64,000 nucleotides of DNA from an uncultured Spirochaetaceae bacterium (GCA_944390725.1 CALXQU010000002.1:62001-126000); one strand, 5' to 3'. Shown: positions 54,338-63,691, counted from the stretch's first letter. Notes: generated by a model not told the origin, from the letters alone. A program made the numbers and translations.

Positions 54338-56475
54338 CAATTCAGCAAATTCATGATTGCAACACCTTGCTCTATAAGATCTTCTCCCATCCCCTTCTTT
54401 ACGAAGACCTGAGACTTTCCTTCTTCTCCCCTGACTTCGTATTTCTTGCTAAGACGCGCAATGATATACTCTGCTTTCAGTTTTTCAGTCTCCATGATAA
54501 CCCAGCCGCTACCCCTTTCTGCAGGGATGAATCCATGCTCATACATATATACCTTTTCATTCTTCTTCCCCTCCATACGATGTCTTACGATATTCGTATA
54601 AGCATTGATGTAATAACTATGGAAATTATCTCCTTCCATTATCAATACACCATAGCTTGCCCATTCATCTGTTTCAAAACAGAGGAGATTGTGTCCTTTC
54701 GAGGCAGGGACAAGGGAGCATGGTTCTCTGAGAATATATTCAAGATACTCTGGGACCTCATTGGCTCTTTCCTCGATGATAAGATTTACGCCTTTGATTA
54801 TTTCCTCTTCCGTCTGCACTCCCATGAAATACAAGCGTCCAATCAAATCGGAAACAGCTTTTGACTTTTCTTTGCTGCTGAATATCTTCTTCCACGCTGT
54901 ATCATACCCAAGAGTATAGACAGGGCCATAAGATGAATACTTTATATATCGGCAATAATCTTCGTCTATAGCAAGAATGGCCCTGGCGAGAAGCGCATTG
55001 TCTATTCTTCCGGGGGAACCGCATGCACTGAGATCTTTCCTTATCCCCTCCGCCGCAAAAAGCATGGAAAATATCCTGAATCGCCCCAAAAGCTCTTCCG
55101 TGTCCGCTTCTGTCCAGAGGGTATATGAATCATCCGAGAACTTTTCATGCCATACAACCATCGGATCTGCATCGAGTAATGAACCATCCACCAGATTCTC
55201 ATCGATGATAGCCCAAATAGCCTTTGTCGCATCGGCCGACAAAGAAGCCACATATAGCTTGTAAAGCTCCTTCTTATCAAAGAGCCTGCCACTATCATCG
55301 TATGTGGAAATGACCTCAGGAAAGAAAATCCCTTTTAGCGCTTTCTCTGGATTCCTGCAAAATGCAAAGAATTCCTCCTTGTCCATCCTGTCCAGTCTTC
55401 CACGTTTGATAAGACTCTTCACACAGTAAACGAGAAATTCCCAGAGCTCCGGTTTTTCCGAATTTATCAGCAAGGCAATAAGGATATGGTTCTCAGGATC
55501 CTTTACATCAAAAACCCTTCTATCCTTCGATTTAAGCAGAACCTTATATATTCCAGGATATTTCTTCTTCAATTTCCTGATTTTCCTGAAAGTGTCTTCT
55601 ATGTCATCAAGAAATACTTTTTCGGCAAGCATCTCAGAATTGATAGAAGATACGAAGAGCTCTGTCTTCTCCACATAGATAGCATTGATCAGCGTATCAA
55701 GCATGGAATCGACTATTGCAGCAGGTTGTTCTTCTTTTGTGAAAGACTTTATCTCTCCATAAAGTTCTTCTTCCCACTCCTCCCATAGATGCCCATGCCT
55801 GTCCTTCTCAGAAGAATGTGCGAACAGAAGCGGCTTAAGTCTCTCCGTATCATTGAGAGAAAGCCCCCTGCTGTTGATATAGATATATATATCATCCCCC
55901 TGAGATGCTTTGCCGACATCAAAGACTGAGAAACTCAAGGATTCAAGGAATCTTCTGAAATCAAGATCTGTCCCCTCTGTTTTCTGCACGATAATGCGAA
56001 AAGCATTGAGCATATTCGCTATGGTCGGATCTGATGCCCAAGAAGATGCAAACCAGTTTTGATTCTTGATCATCGCAGGAAGATCCTCGGCATAAGGAAT
56101 GTCAGAGAAAAAGAGCCTCCGAAGGAAAAGCTCCGTTTCGTATCTCACCCTGTAAGAGAAGCGAAGCATATCATCATTTCCTTCCTGCGAGATGAAAGCC
56201 CGGAACTCCCTCAGCTCGTTGCGCTTCCATGCCAGTATGAAAGAAACAAGCATTATGGTCGTCAGTCTCTGCTGACCATCGATTATCCAGAATTCTTCTT
56301 CGCTCCTCTTCGAATAATAGAGAAAACCCAGATGATGGCATTTTCCATCGATGCATGAATCCAGAAACTGCCCAAGAAGCATCTCATCTCGCCCCCAGAC
56401 ATACTCCCTCTGTATCTCCGGTATCATATATCTTCTGCAAGGATACTTCTGGAACATATCATATATTCTCATCAT
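54334..56475 (-). CDS. DUF262 protein without a DUF1524 nuclease domain
   Basis: The 713-residue protein begins with a DUF262 (ParB/GmrS-like) domain: IPEIQREYVW (about residues 18-27) and WIIDGQQRLTT (about 63-73), the motif expected to bind and hydrolyse nucleotide. The remaining 500 or so residues are helical and unlike any domain I recognise. No HNH or DUF1524 motif is visible. It overlaps its upstream neighbour, which carries the nuclease, by 4 bp (ATGA), so the two are translated together. By analogy with GmrSD-type type IV restriction it may be the sensor/ATPase half, with its own C-terminal effector or recognition part. Confidence 0.75.
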   Translation of the reverse strand: MMRIYDMFQKYPCRRYMIPEIQREYVWGRDEMLLGQFLDSCIDGKCHHLGFLYYSKRSEEEFWIIDGQQRLTTIMLVSFILAWKRNELREFRAFISQEGNDDMLRFSYRVRYETELFLRRLFFSDIPYAEDLPAMIKNQNWFASSWASDPTIANMLNAFRIIVQKTEGTDLDFRRFLESLSFSVFDVGKASQGDDIYIYINSRGLSLNDTERLKPLLFAHSSEKDRHGHLWEEWEEELYGEIKSFTKEEQPAAIVDSMLDTLINAIYVEKTELFVSSINSEMLAEKVFLDDIEDTFRKIRKLKKKYPGIYKVLLKSKDRRVFDVKDPENHILIALLINSEKPELWEFLVYCVKSLIKRGRLDRMDKEEFFAFCRNPEKALKGIFFPEVISTYDDSGRLFDKKELYKLYVASLSADATKAIWAIIDENLVDGSLLDADPMVVWHEKFSDDSYTLWTEADTEELLGRFRIFSMLFAAEGIRKDLSACGSPGRIDNALLARAILAIDEDYCRYIKYSSYGPVYTLGYDTAWKKIFSSKEKSKAVSDLIGRLYFMGVQTEEEIIKGVNLIIEERANEVPEYLEYILREPCSLVPASKGHNLLCFETDEWASYGVLIMEGDNFHSYYINAYTNIVRHRMEGKKNEKVYMYEHGFIPAERGSGWVIMETEKLKAEYIIARLSKKYEVRGEEGKSQVFVKKGMGEDLIEQGVAIMNLLNC

Positions 56476-58202
56476 TTCATTTCCCCTTCAAAGAACCTTT
56501 CGACCTCACAGGCTATCGCTTCAGATGCCTCCTGTATATCTTTCTGATGGAGTGTATTCTTGCCTTCTGATTTCGGACAGTAGCCTCGCATGAACATCTT
56601 GAATGTATGCAGCCGTATAAAGATATCCGAATCATTCCTGTTATTGGAGAAATACATCCTCAGAATCTCATATGTCTTTTCCGGGAGATTATCGTTCTGA
56701 TATCCCCTATTCACCTTCTGATGCAGAAGCACGATGTTGCCGATTGCGCCAAGACCAACCTCCCCTATCAGCTTGTATACCTTCTCTCTATTCTCTTCTA
56801 TATCAGGCAATTCAAGAATCTCCTTTAACTTGGAAGCGACATCCGGATTCTTTTTGATAACCTCCTCTTCAAGAATATTTACAATGAATTCCCTGAAGGC
56901 TTCTTCTTGTGGATGCTGGCACGCGATATGCTCCTTATCCTCCATGCTATGCTGGAAATGCCTAAGTCCGAGTCGGGTTTTGTTTCCGGCCGTGATGACA
57001 TCCATGAGCATAAGAAGAGGATAGACACCGTCATCGAAATACCAATCATGCTTATCATCCTTGATATTCGATATGAACATACCGTATCCGATACTCTCAT
57101 CTGAATTATAGAGCTTGCCGAATTCAGTTCTCAGTGCAGCTTTGAGTTTCTGGACAAACTCATCTTTTGACGCACCATGCCAAATATCATGTATCTTCTT
57201 GAATTTCCAGTTGAACACGCAAGAAAGCAATGCGATAAGATGATACATCTCAATGTTCTCAAACCATTCCATAAGCTCCCGGTTGAACTGAAGAATCTCA
57301 TAGAGTATATCCTTCTTGCTGTGGCTCTTCTGGAAGGAATTGAGCGAGATTTCCTTGTTTTCCTTAATACAGAAGAAGATATACAGAAAATCGATTTTAT
57401 AATGGTCTGTATCAAAGCCTCGAATCTTCATTCCTGGCAGGAGCTTGGAGAAGAAACTATAGACATCTCTTCGATTCCACCAGGCGGCAGCTTCATCGAG
57501 CTGCATTCCTATCCGTATGCGGTACTCGTTAAGCTGATCCTGTTCCAGATTACGCCTCTTCATAGAAGAAGACATGACAACTGCCCTTATGAGATCTGCG
57601 GCATCGAGCTCTATTTTCATATTGTTGAATGCGGCGAATACCCTCTCCTCTTCGCTCTCGATAAGCTCTGTCCCAAGATGCACATCATCAAGTATGATGC
57701 TTTTCAGCTTTTCGGTTTCTTCAAGGCTTCTATCGCTGAACCAGGAATCTATTTCCTTTACGGCATTTGTAAGATATACAGTATCAAGACTGCCTTTTCC
57801 TTTCGGCGTTGAGAAGAACTCCTTAAACTTATCCTTATTATTGAGTAGTCTGAGGTATTCCCCGGAAGTCTCCCTTACCCTGTAATCAATATTCAACAAG
57901 GGAATCATCGCATCATCAAGCCTGCATCTGAGATATGATAGGATAATCGATATTGTAGTTAGCCTCTGCTGGCCATCAACTACAACGTAGCCTTCTTCTG
58001 TCTTCTTGATAATGAGATTCTGAAGGAAATAAAAGCTGTCTGGATTGCTATTGCCGTGTTCGCCCATCCATTCATGGATATCTTCTAGAAGAAGCCTGAT
58101 TTCTTCACCTGTCCATCTGTATCCTCTCTGATATTCAGGTATGATGAACGTCCCGTACTCATCGATAAGCTTACTGATGCTGAAAGTCTTGTCAGCTTCC
58201 AT
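56472..58202 (-). CDS. DUF262-DUF1524 protein, GmrSD-like nuclease
   Basis: The 576-residue protein unites both GmrSD modules. DUF262 carries IPEYQRGYRW (about 21-30) and VVVDGQQRLTT (about 73-83). The C-terminal DUF1524 HNH region carries EHIACQHPQ (histidine about 425), AIGNIVLLHQKVNRGYQND (about 486-503) and NLPEK. These match the expected nuclease layout, so the enzyme is probably intact. GmrSD proteins cut modified (glucosylated or phosphorothioated) phage DNA in characterised cases. The modification recognised here cannot be told. It overlaps the WYL gene by 11 bp and the second DUF262 gene by 4 bp. Confidence 0.85.
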   Translation of the reverse strand: MEADKTFSISKLIDEYGTFIIPEYQRGYRWTGEEIRLLLEDIHEWMGEHGNSNPDSFYFLQNLIIKKTEEGYVVVDGQQRLTTISIILSYLRCRLDDAMIPLLNIDYRVRETSGEYLRLLNNKDKFKEFFSTPKGKGSLDTVYLTNAVKEIDSWFSDRSLEETEKLKSIILDDVHLGTELIESEEERVFAAFNNMKIELDAADLIRAVVMSSSMKRRNLEQDQLNEYRIRIGMQLDEAAAWWNRRDVYSFFSKLLPGMKIRGFDTDHYKIDFLYIFFCIKENKEISLNSFQKSHSKKDILYEILQFNRELMEWFENIEMYHLIALLSCVFNWKFKKIHDIWHGASKDEFVQKLKAALRTEFGKLYNSDESIGYGMFISNIKDDKHDWYFDDGVYPLLMLMDVITAGNKTRLGLRHFQHSMEDKEHIACQHPQEEAFREFIVNILEEEVIKKNPDVASKLKEILELPDIEENREKVYKLIGEVGLGAIGNIVLLHQKVNRGYQNDNLPEKTYEILRMYFSNNRNDSDIFIRLHTFKMFMRGYCPKSEGKNTLHQKDIQEASEAIACEVERFFEGEMK

Positions 58203-59208
58203 CCCCAGCCTCCTTATATCTTCCCAGGATTTTCCCTAAATCCTCTGCAAGCTCCTCTCTGAGGGACACGGGTTCAAGAAGCTCTGCCTCAGTACCAAGA
58301 GAGAGAATCCAGCGTTTAATCCAGTATGAACCGCATGTCGTGACAGTGAAAAGATATCCACCTTCTGTATTTTCTATCTTTACAGAATCGGGCCATGCTT
58401 TCTCCGTTTCATATTGTCCTTGTCGTTCAGATAGCCATACAACAGCTGTGAACTCCTTACCGTCATTGACAATCCCGAAGGGATCTGAAAGCGCTTTGTC
58501 TATATCTGCCTGAGGAAAAGGAAGAGCCTTGCCCTCTTTCTGGAATGTTCTGGTTACGCGCCTTACCCTCGGAACTGAAACCGTATATATCAGGCCATCA
58601 GTCCGCATCACATAGCAATAAATCCCACCGGAAAAAGAAAAGCATTTGAGCGGATACAGGATCCTTGCTTCTTTTTCGTCTTTGTAATAGATATTCACGG
58701 CACGCTTTTCCTTCTGCGCTCGGAGAAGCATAAGAAGATTGCGTACATCAGTCATTGCAAAATATCCTTTCGTCCCAGTCGGCTCTATAATCATATCTCC
58801 AGCAAGTGTCATAACTCTTGAAAGAAAACCGTCATCTGCCGCTGAAATAAGCGGTGAAAGGCTTCCTATGCTCTCAATTACAAAAGAAAGAAGAAGTTTA
58901 TCATCCTCATTGAGAATCGTCTGCATAAACTGAGAACGAAAAGAGTTCCAGATGTCTTTATCAATGTACTTGACTACTTCCCTTCCGGATATCCCCCTCC
59001 GTTCATCCGAATCATATACTGGGATCATAAAACGTTCAGATAGCATCTGGAAATCAGCATAGATACTTGATCTCGAAGTATATCCAATACCAGACTTCAG
59101 TATTTCATTGACGGTTGCACCTTCTCCTGAAGAAAGCCGAGACGCAAGTGCAAACAAACGTAGAATATCTCTCATATTCCTCCTTGGCATAGCATCATCC
59201 ATAATCAA
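58192..59208 (-). CDS. WYL-domain regulator of the DUF262 operon
   Basis: The protein of up to 338 residues has an N-terminal winged helix (MRDILRLFALASRLSSGEG and SSIYADFQMLSERF) followed by a WYL-type domain (ILYPLKCFSFSGGIYCYVMRTDG; about residues 175-200) and a WCX-like C-terminus. Similar regulators (BrxR, CapW) repress phage-defence operons. AAGGAGG lies just before an inner ATG at 59175, so the first 11 residues may be untranslated. It is the first gene of the operon. An 18-bp dyad lies 2 nt upstream of the longest start and could be its operator. Confidence 0.8.
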   Translation of the reverse strand: MIMDDAMPRRNMRDILRLFALASRLSSGEGATVNEILKSGIGYTSRSSIYADFQMLSERFMIPVYDSDERRGISGREVVKYIDKDIWNSFRSQFMQTILNEDDKLLLSFVIESIGSLSPLISAADDGFLSRVMTLAGDMIIEPTGTKGYFAMTDVRNLLMLLRAQKEKRAVNIYYKDEKEARILYPLKCFSFSGGIYCYVMRTDGLIYTVSVPRVRRVTRTFQKEGKALPFPQADIDKALSDPFGIVNDGKEFTAVVWLSERQGQYETEKAWPDSVKIENTEGGYLFTVTTCGSYWIKRWILSLGTEAELLEPVSLREELAEDLGKILGRYKEAGDGS

Positions 59209-59209
59209 A

Positions 59210-59227
59210 TGTACAGATTTCTGGACA
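59210..59227. promoter_or_regulatory. 18-bp dyad between the divergent WYL and ankyrin genes
   Basis: TGTACAGATTTCTGGACA fits TGTnCAGAnnTCTGnACA. It is symmetric except at one pair and the centre, and occupies the 41-bp gap between the two divergent genes. A possible -10 TATAAG (59228-59233) for the ankyrin gene abuts it. It is the natural operator candidate for the WYL protein. Confidence 0.55.
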
Positions 59228-59249
59228 TATAAGAGCTTATCATGCCTTC

Positions 59250-61031
59250 ATGAACCAGAGAATACGGGATTATTACAGGGCGCTTATGATACAGGGTAAT
59301 GCATCGCAATCGGATATCGAGGAAGCGATGCTGACTGCAATCAGATGCGATGACGGCGAGCTGCTCGGGGCATGTCTCGCACGATATGATGGGAAAGATG
59401 AGGATCTTCCTTCGTTTGCAATCAAGGAAATGGCTTCCTATACTCTTATCGACATGCTGGTCGAGCATGGCTATGACTTGCCGAGCAATCCGGATATCAC
59501 GCCTTTTTCCGGCACACCCGAAAATCTTGTGGATGCGATAATGAGAACCGAGGGAAAATCCCGGAAGGAAGCACTATCGATCCTGCTTTCCGATGTTTCT
59601 TACTATCTCAGAGTCCTCACTGAAGATTACTCATGCTATAGAATCCCATTCAACATCTCCCCTGAAAACATCCATAAACCATCATTCTTCTCATACCTCG
59701 CCTATTGGCTTGCAGACTTTGCACCGCTTATCGCAGGAGAGAATCCGGATAGCCTGATATACCTGCTGTGCTCCATCGTCAGGCATCCTGAGCTTGGCAG
59801 CGCACTTCATGCATGCCTATCATCTTTTCCTGAGAGTATCTTCACTGCCGAGAATGTGAATAAGCTGCTTGATATCGCGATACGCAACGACAACGAGGAA
59901 GCATTCACGATGCTTATGGAAAGAAACAGCCGTGCAAGAATAACAACCTATCCAAAATCAAGCCTTTCCATTCTCAACAGGCTTTTCGATATGGGGATTC
60001 TGATACCGAAGACAAGAAAAGCGTTTGCAGCATTTCGAGACTTCATATCATACGAGGAGGTAGATGAGAAGAATGAGGATATCCTGATAAGGATAATGCA
60101 CCCATCATATGCCGGATGGACCGATAATTACGGCAATACAATCCTCTCTCTTGCTATCAGGAACAGAAGATTCGAACCCTCTCTCTACCATCTTCTGATT
60201 CCTTCTCCCGAGATACTGGATAGGCATGACAAAAACGGCAGAACGGCTCTTTTTCTCCTTGCTGAGAGCGAGTACCCAGAAGCCATGGAAATCCTTATCA
60301 GGCTTGGAGCCAATCCTTTTCTGCAGGACTGCGGCGGAAGGAATGTACTTCACGTCATGATTGATGAGGAATCGGTATCAATCGGAACAATTGAATACTG
60401 CATGGGATTCCTTCCAAAGGAACTTATGGATATCCATGATAATGACGGAAAGACACCTCTGGATTTGCTGAAAGAGCTTCTATTGAACGCTGCGAGCTGT
60501 GATAAAGCATACTCGCAACGCTTCCAGGATGCGCTCCCTACTCTTCTCAAGAGAGCCTTCACGGAAAAGAAGAATATCCTCATCGCAGGAAACAGTAAGG
60601 AAACAAGAGAAAAGGTATCCATGAACATAGCATCCTATTTGACTCGGAAATATGTTGATTTTCAGCAATATGATGCATCTGCAGATGATTCTGACAAACT
60701 GATTCCCATCTTGGATGTGGAAAGGCCAATCATAATCTGGATTGATGAACTAGCTGATATTCTGCAGAAAGATGGCGGTGAGTCGATAATCCATCAGCTA
60801 TCACGGAAGAGCAATATCCTGTTTATCGCATCCACAGCATATGCCTCCGCGGATATCGTTACTGTTTCAATGCTAGAAGCCTTCCCTATCAGGATTTCAT
60901 CCGCATTGACTTCCCAGATGAATAGCTTTCTGGTCTTTGGTAGCGAAGGAGCCGAAATGCTCTCTGATAACGAGCTCATGGTCCGTACAGGGGATGGATG
61001 CTTTATCTGCTGGCTTCCAGAAATCTTATGA
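59250..61031 (+). CDS. Ankyrin-repeat protein fused to a degenerate FtsK-like motor domain
   Basis: The 593-residue protein has an unassigned helical N-terminus (1-285), ankyrin-like repeats (about 291-408: GNTILSLAIRNRR, NGRTALFLLAESEYPEAME, GRNVLHVMIDEES, DGKTPLDLLKE) and a C-terminal part resembling the FtsK/HerA motor. That part includes ILIAGNSKETREKV at the P-loop position, IIIWIDELADIL matching the FtsK Walker B, and FPIRISSALTSQMNSF with SEGAEMLSDNELM matching FtsK's later motifs. The P-loop lacks the GKS/T needed to bind ATP and the stretch between the two sites is shortened, so the motor is probably inactive. It is divergent from the WYL/DUF262 operon and overlaps the pseudouridine synthase gene tail-to-tail by 29 bp. 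Confidence 0.75.
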   Translation: MNQRIRDYYRALMIQGNASQSDIEEAMLTAIRCDDGELLGACLARYDGKDEDLPSFAIKEMASYTLIDMLVEHGYDLPSNPDITPFSGTPENLVDAIMRTEGKSRKEALSILLSDVSYYLRVLTEDYSCYRIPFNISPENIHKPSFFSYLAYWLADFAPLIAGENPDSLIYLLCSIVRHPELGSALHACLSSFPESIFTAENVNKLLDIAIRNDNEEAFTMLMERNSRARITTYPKSSLSILNRLFDMGILIPKTRKAFAAFRDFISYEEVDEKNEDILIRIMHPSYAGWTDNYGNTILSLAIRNRRFEPSLYHLLIPSPEILDRHDKNGRTALFLLAESEYPEAMEILIRLGANPFLQDCGGRNVLHVMIDEESVSIGTIEYCMGFLPKELMDIHDNDGKTPLDLLKELLLNAASCDKAYSQRFQDALPTLLKRAFTEKKNILIAGNSKETREKVSMNIASYLTRKYVDFQQYDASADDSDKLIPILDVERPIIIWIDELADILQKDGGESIIHQLSRKSNILFIASTAYASADIVTVSMLEAFPIRISSALTSQMNSFLVFGSEGAEMLSDNELMVRTGDGCFICWLPEIL

Positions 61032-61704
61032 AATAATCCCAGGGCTCGCCATGCGGAGGCGGGGCGATGATATGGACCTCTTCCTTCCTGACAGGATGGA
61101 TGAAGCGGATGCTCCTGGCATGAAGGGATATGCCGCCATCAGGGTTGGATCTTGCCGCCCCGTATTTAAGGTCTCCCTTGATATGTATCCCGAGGGCCGC
61201 CAGCTGGGCGCGGATCTGGTGATGCCTGCCGGTATGGAGGTCAATCTCAAGGAGATGATAGTGGTCTGAGGATGCAAGCACCCGGTAGGATAGCTTGGCT
61301 ATCTTCGAGCCCTTCGCTTCCTTCGCAAGGGCTATCGACTTGTTGTTCTCGGTATTGCGGATGATGTAATGGACTAGCTCCCCTTCCCTTCTCTCAGGAA
61401 GCCCGTCAACGATAGCCCAGTATGTCTTCTTCACATCCGAGGTACGGAACTGGGATGACAGCCTGACAAGCGCCTTCTCCGTCTTGGCATAGACGACGAT
61501 TCCAGTCGTCGGCCTGTCAAGGCGGTGAGGTATGCCAAGATAGACGTTGCCTGGCTTCGAGTACTTCTCCTTCAGGTATGCCTTGACATCATCGGCAAGC
61601 GTCCTGTCTCCGGACTTGTCGCCCTGGACAAGCTCACCGGCCTCCTTGTTGACGATGATAAGATGATTATCCTCATAGAGGATCCTCTCAGCTACCGGAA
61701 CCAT
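61003..61704 (-). CDS. RluA-family pseudouridine synthase
   Basis: The 233-residue enzyme isomerises uridine to pseudouridine in rRNA or tRNA. It starts MVPVAERILYEDNHLIIVNKE and has the catalytic block HRLDRPTTGIVVYAK, whose aspartate attacks the uracil, then LEIDLHTGRHHQIRAQLAALG. No S4 domain is present. The ATG at 61704 is preferred over the adjacent ATG at 61707, since GGAAGG stands about 7 nt before it. The frame extends further upstream inside parC, but that is non-conserved. It overlaps parC by 17 bp and is therefore the end of that operon. Confidence 0.92.
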   Translation of the reverse strand: MVPVAERILYEDNHLIIVNKEAGELVQGDKSGDRTLADDVKAYLKEKYSKPGNVYLGIPHRLDRPTTGIVVYAKTEKALVRLSSQFRTSDVKKTYWAIVDGLPERREGELVHYIIRNTENNKSIALAKEAKGSKIAKLSYRVLASSDHYHLLEIDLHTGRHHQIRAQLAALGIHIKGDLKYGAARSNPDGGISLHARSIRFIHPVRKEEVHIIAPPPHGEPWDYFIRFLEASR

Positions 61705-63691
61705 CATCGCCTTCCTTGAAGAGCGAAGGCTGCTCTGCCTCCGCCGATGTCGAGGTATCCTTGGTCTGCCTGATCGAAATCGATGCCAGCACCTTGCCGG
61801 TAAGCTTCTGGCCTGCGGCCGTCGGGGACTTGTAGATGGGGAAATCCGCGAAGCGCATCGTATCCTCAAGCACCTTGTAGCCATAGCCAGGCTTGAACTT
61901 CAGCGTGATGAGGGCGCTCGGCCATATCGACATCTTCCTCACCTTGGCCTTGGGCCCTGAGATGACGGAATAGACCTTGTCGGTAGTGAAGGCGGAAATC
62001 CTGAACCTCTTGATCTGGTAGACATTCTTGTCCCTGATCTTATCCGAATAGATGACGGTGAAGACCTCCTGCGATATGACTTCCTTGTCGCCATAGTTGA
62101 TATAGAAGAGGCCTTCCGTGCCGATGAAGGTCTTATCCTCCACCGGGATGACCCTGTATTCGCCATTGTTCTTCATATAGAAGATCTTGTCGAAGGTGCT
62201 TACCTTGAGCAGCGGCTCACCCGTCTTGACATTCGTGCCGATATAGCCGGTCTCCGGATCGTAGCGGATATCCATGTTCCTGACGGCGACCTGCCTGGCG
62301 TTGAGCGTCTCGAACTGGGAAATCTCGGTCTTCCTGGCGAATTCCTCCCTGTCGACCATGCCCTCCAGCTCGGTAAGATAGCTCTCCGCATACTCCCTGA
62401 TATGCGCGAGATTGTAGTCAATGGTCTTTATATTGCCCTCGATCTCGCGGATCTCCGCCCTGTTCTTCTCGATATCGAAGAGGGAGATGCGCCTGATGGG
62501 GATCTTCAGGAGCCTCTCGATATCGTCATCGTCAAGAGGATTGCCTCCGAGCTCCGCTTCGAACGGGACGAAGCCTTCGATGATGGCATTGCGGACCTCT
62601 TCCTGGCTCTTCTTATCCTCTATCGACTTGTAGATGCGCTCCTCGATGAATATGCGCTCGAGCGTCCTCGCCCTGAGCTTCTCGAGGAGGTGGCGCTTAT
62701 CATTCTCAAGCTCCTTCGTCAGGACCTCGACCAGATGCTCCGCATGGAAGCGGATCATCTCGGAGATAGGCACGGCCTTCGGCAGGCCATCCACGATCAC
62801 CAGCGGATTGACGGAGATCTTCTTCTCGCAGTCGGTAGTCGCATAGAGGACAGGGATCATGTCCTCGGAATAGACATTGCGCTGCCAGCAGATCTCGATC
62901 TGGGCCTTCTTGGCCGTATAGTCATTGATTGATGCGATCTTCAGCTGCCCCGTCGCATTGGCCTTCTCTATCGATTCGATGAGCGCATCGCTGGTCACGC
63001 CATACGGGAGCTCCTCGATGACGAGCTTCTTCGGGTCCGATGCATTGAACCTGGCCCTGACAGCCACCTTGCCGAGACCGTCATTGTACTCGGAGACATC
63101 CATGATGCCGCCGCCGGGGAAATCCGGATAGATCTCGAACTTCTCGCCCCTCAGGGCCTTCTTCTGCGCCTCGAGGACCTCGAGGAGATTATGCGGCAGG
63201 ATCTGGGTGGACATGCCGACTGCGATACCTACGGTACCTTGTATCGCGACGATGGGGATCTTGGCCTGGAATACGACAGGCTCCTTGTTCCTGCCGTCAT
63301 AGGAATCCACGTATTCCGTGATCTCCGGGTTATACATCACCTTCTTCGCGAAAGGCTTGAGGCGGCACTCGATATACCTGGAGGCCGCAGCGCCGTCACC
63401 TGTAAGGAAGTTGCCGAAGTTGCCCTGCGTCTCGATGAAGAGGCCGCAGTTGGCAAGGTTGACGAGGGCCTGGTATATCGAGGAATCGCCATGCGGATGG
63501 TACTTCATGCAGTTGCCGACCACGTTCGCGACCTTGATGAACCTGCCGTCATCGGTCTCGAAGAGGGTATGCATGATCCTGCGCTGCACAGGCTTGAACC
63601 CATCGATCAGGTCAGGGATGGCCCTGTCCCTGACGACATATGACGCATATTCCAGAAAGTAGTTCCTATATAGTTTATCAGCCTGTGACAT
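61688..63691 (-). CDS. parC: DNA topoisomerase IV subunit A
   Basis: The 667-residue protein cuts and rejoins DNA to decatenate daughter chromosomes. Expected blocks are YASYVVRDRAIPDLIDGFKPVQRRIMH, KYHPHGDSSIYQALV, and AAASRYIECRL with the catalytic tyrosine. The C-terminal part is short and lacks the full set of GyrA beta-pinwheel repeats, fitting ParC rather than GyrA. It overlaps parE by 14 bp and the pseudouridine synthase gene by 17 bp. Confidence 0.9.
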   Translation of the reverse strand: MSQADKLYRNYFLEYASYVVRDRAIPDLIDGFKPVQRRIMHTLFETDDGRFIKVANVVGNCMKYHPHGDSSIYQALVNLANCGLFIETQGNFGNFLTGDGAAASRYIECRLKPFAKKVMYNPEITEYVDSYDGRNKEPVVFQAKIPIVAIQGTVGIAVGMSTQILPHNLLEVLEAQKKALRGEKFEIYPDFPGGGIMDVSEYNDGLGKVAVRARFNASDPKKLVIEELPYGVTSDALIESIEKANATGQLKIASINDYTAKKAQIEICWQRNVYSEDMIPVLYATTDCEKKISVNPLVIVDGLPKAVPISEMIRFHAEHLVEVLTKELENDKRHLLEKLRARTLERIFIEERIYKSIEDKKSQEEVRNAIIEGFVPFEAELGGNPLDDDDIERLLKIPIRRISLFDIEKNRAEIREIEGNIKTIDYNLAHIREYAESYLTELEGMVDREEFARKTEISQFETLNARQVAVRNMDIRYDPETGYIGTNVKTGEPLLKVSTFDKIFYMKNNGEYRVIPVEDKTFIGTEGLFYINYGDKEVISQEVFTVIYSDKIRDKNVYQIKRFRISAFTTDKVYSVISGPKAKVRKMSIWPSALITLKFKPGYGYKVLEDTMRFADFPIYKSPTAAGQKLTGKVLASISIRQTKDTSTSAEAEQPSLFKEGDDGSGS

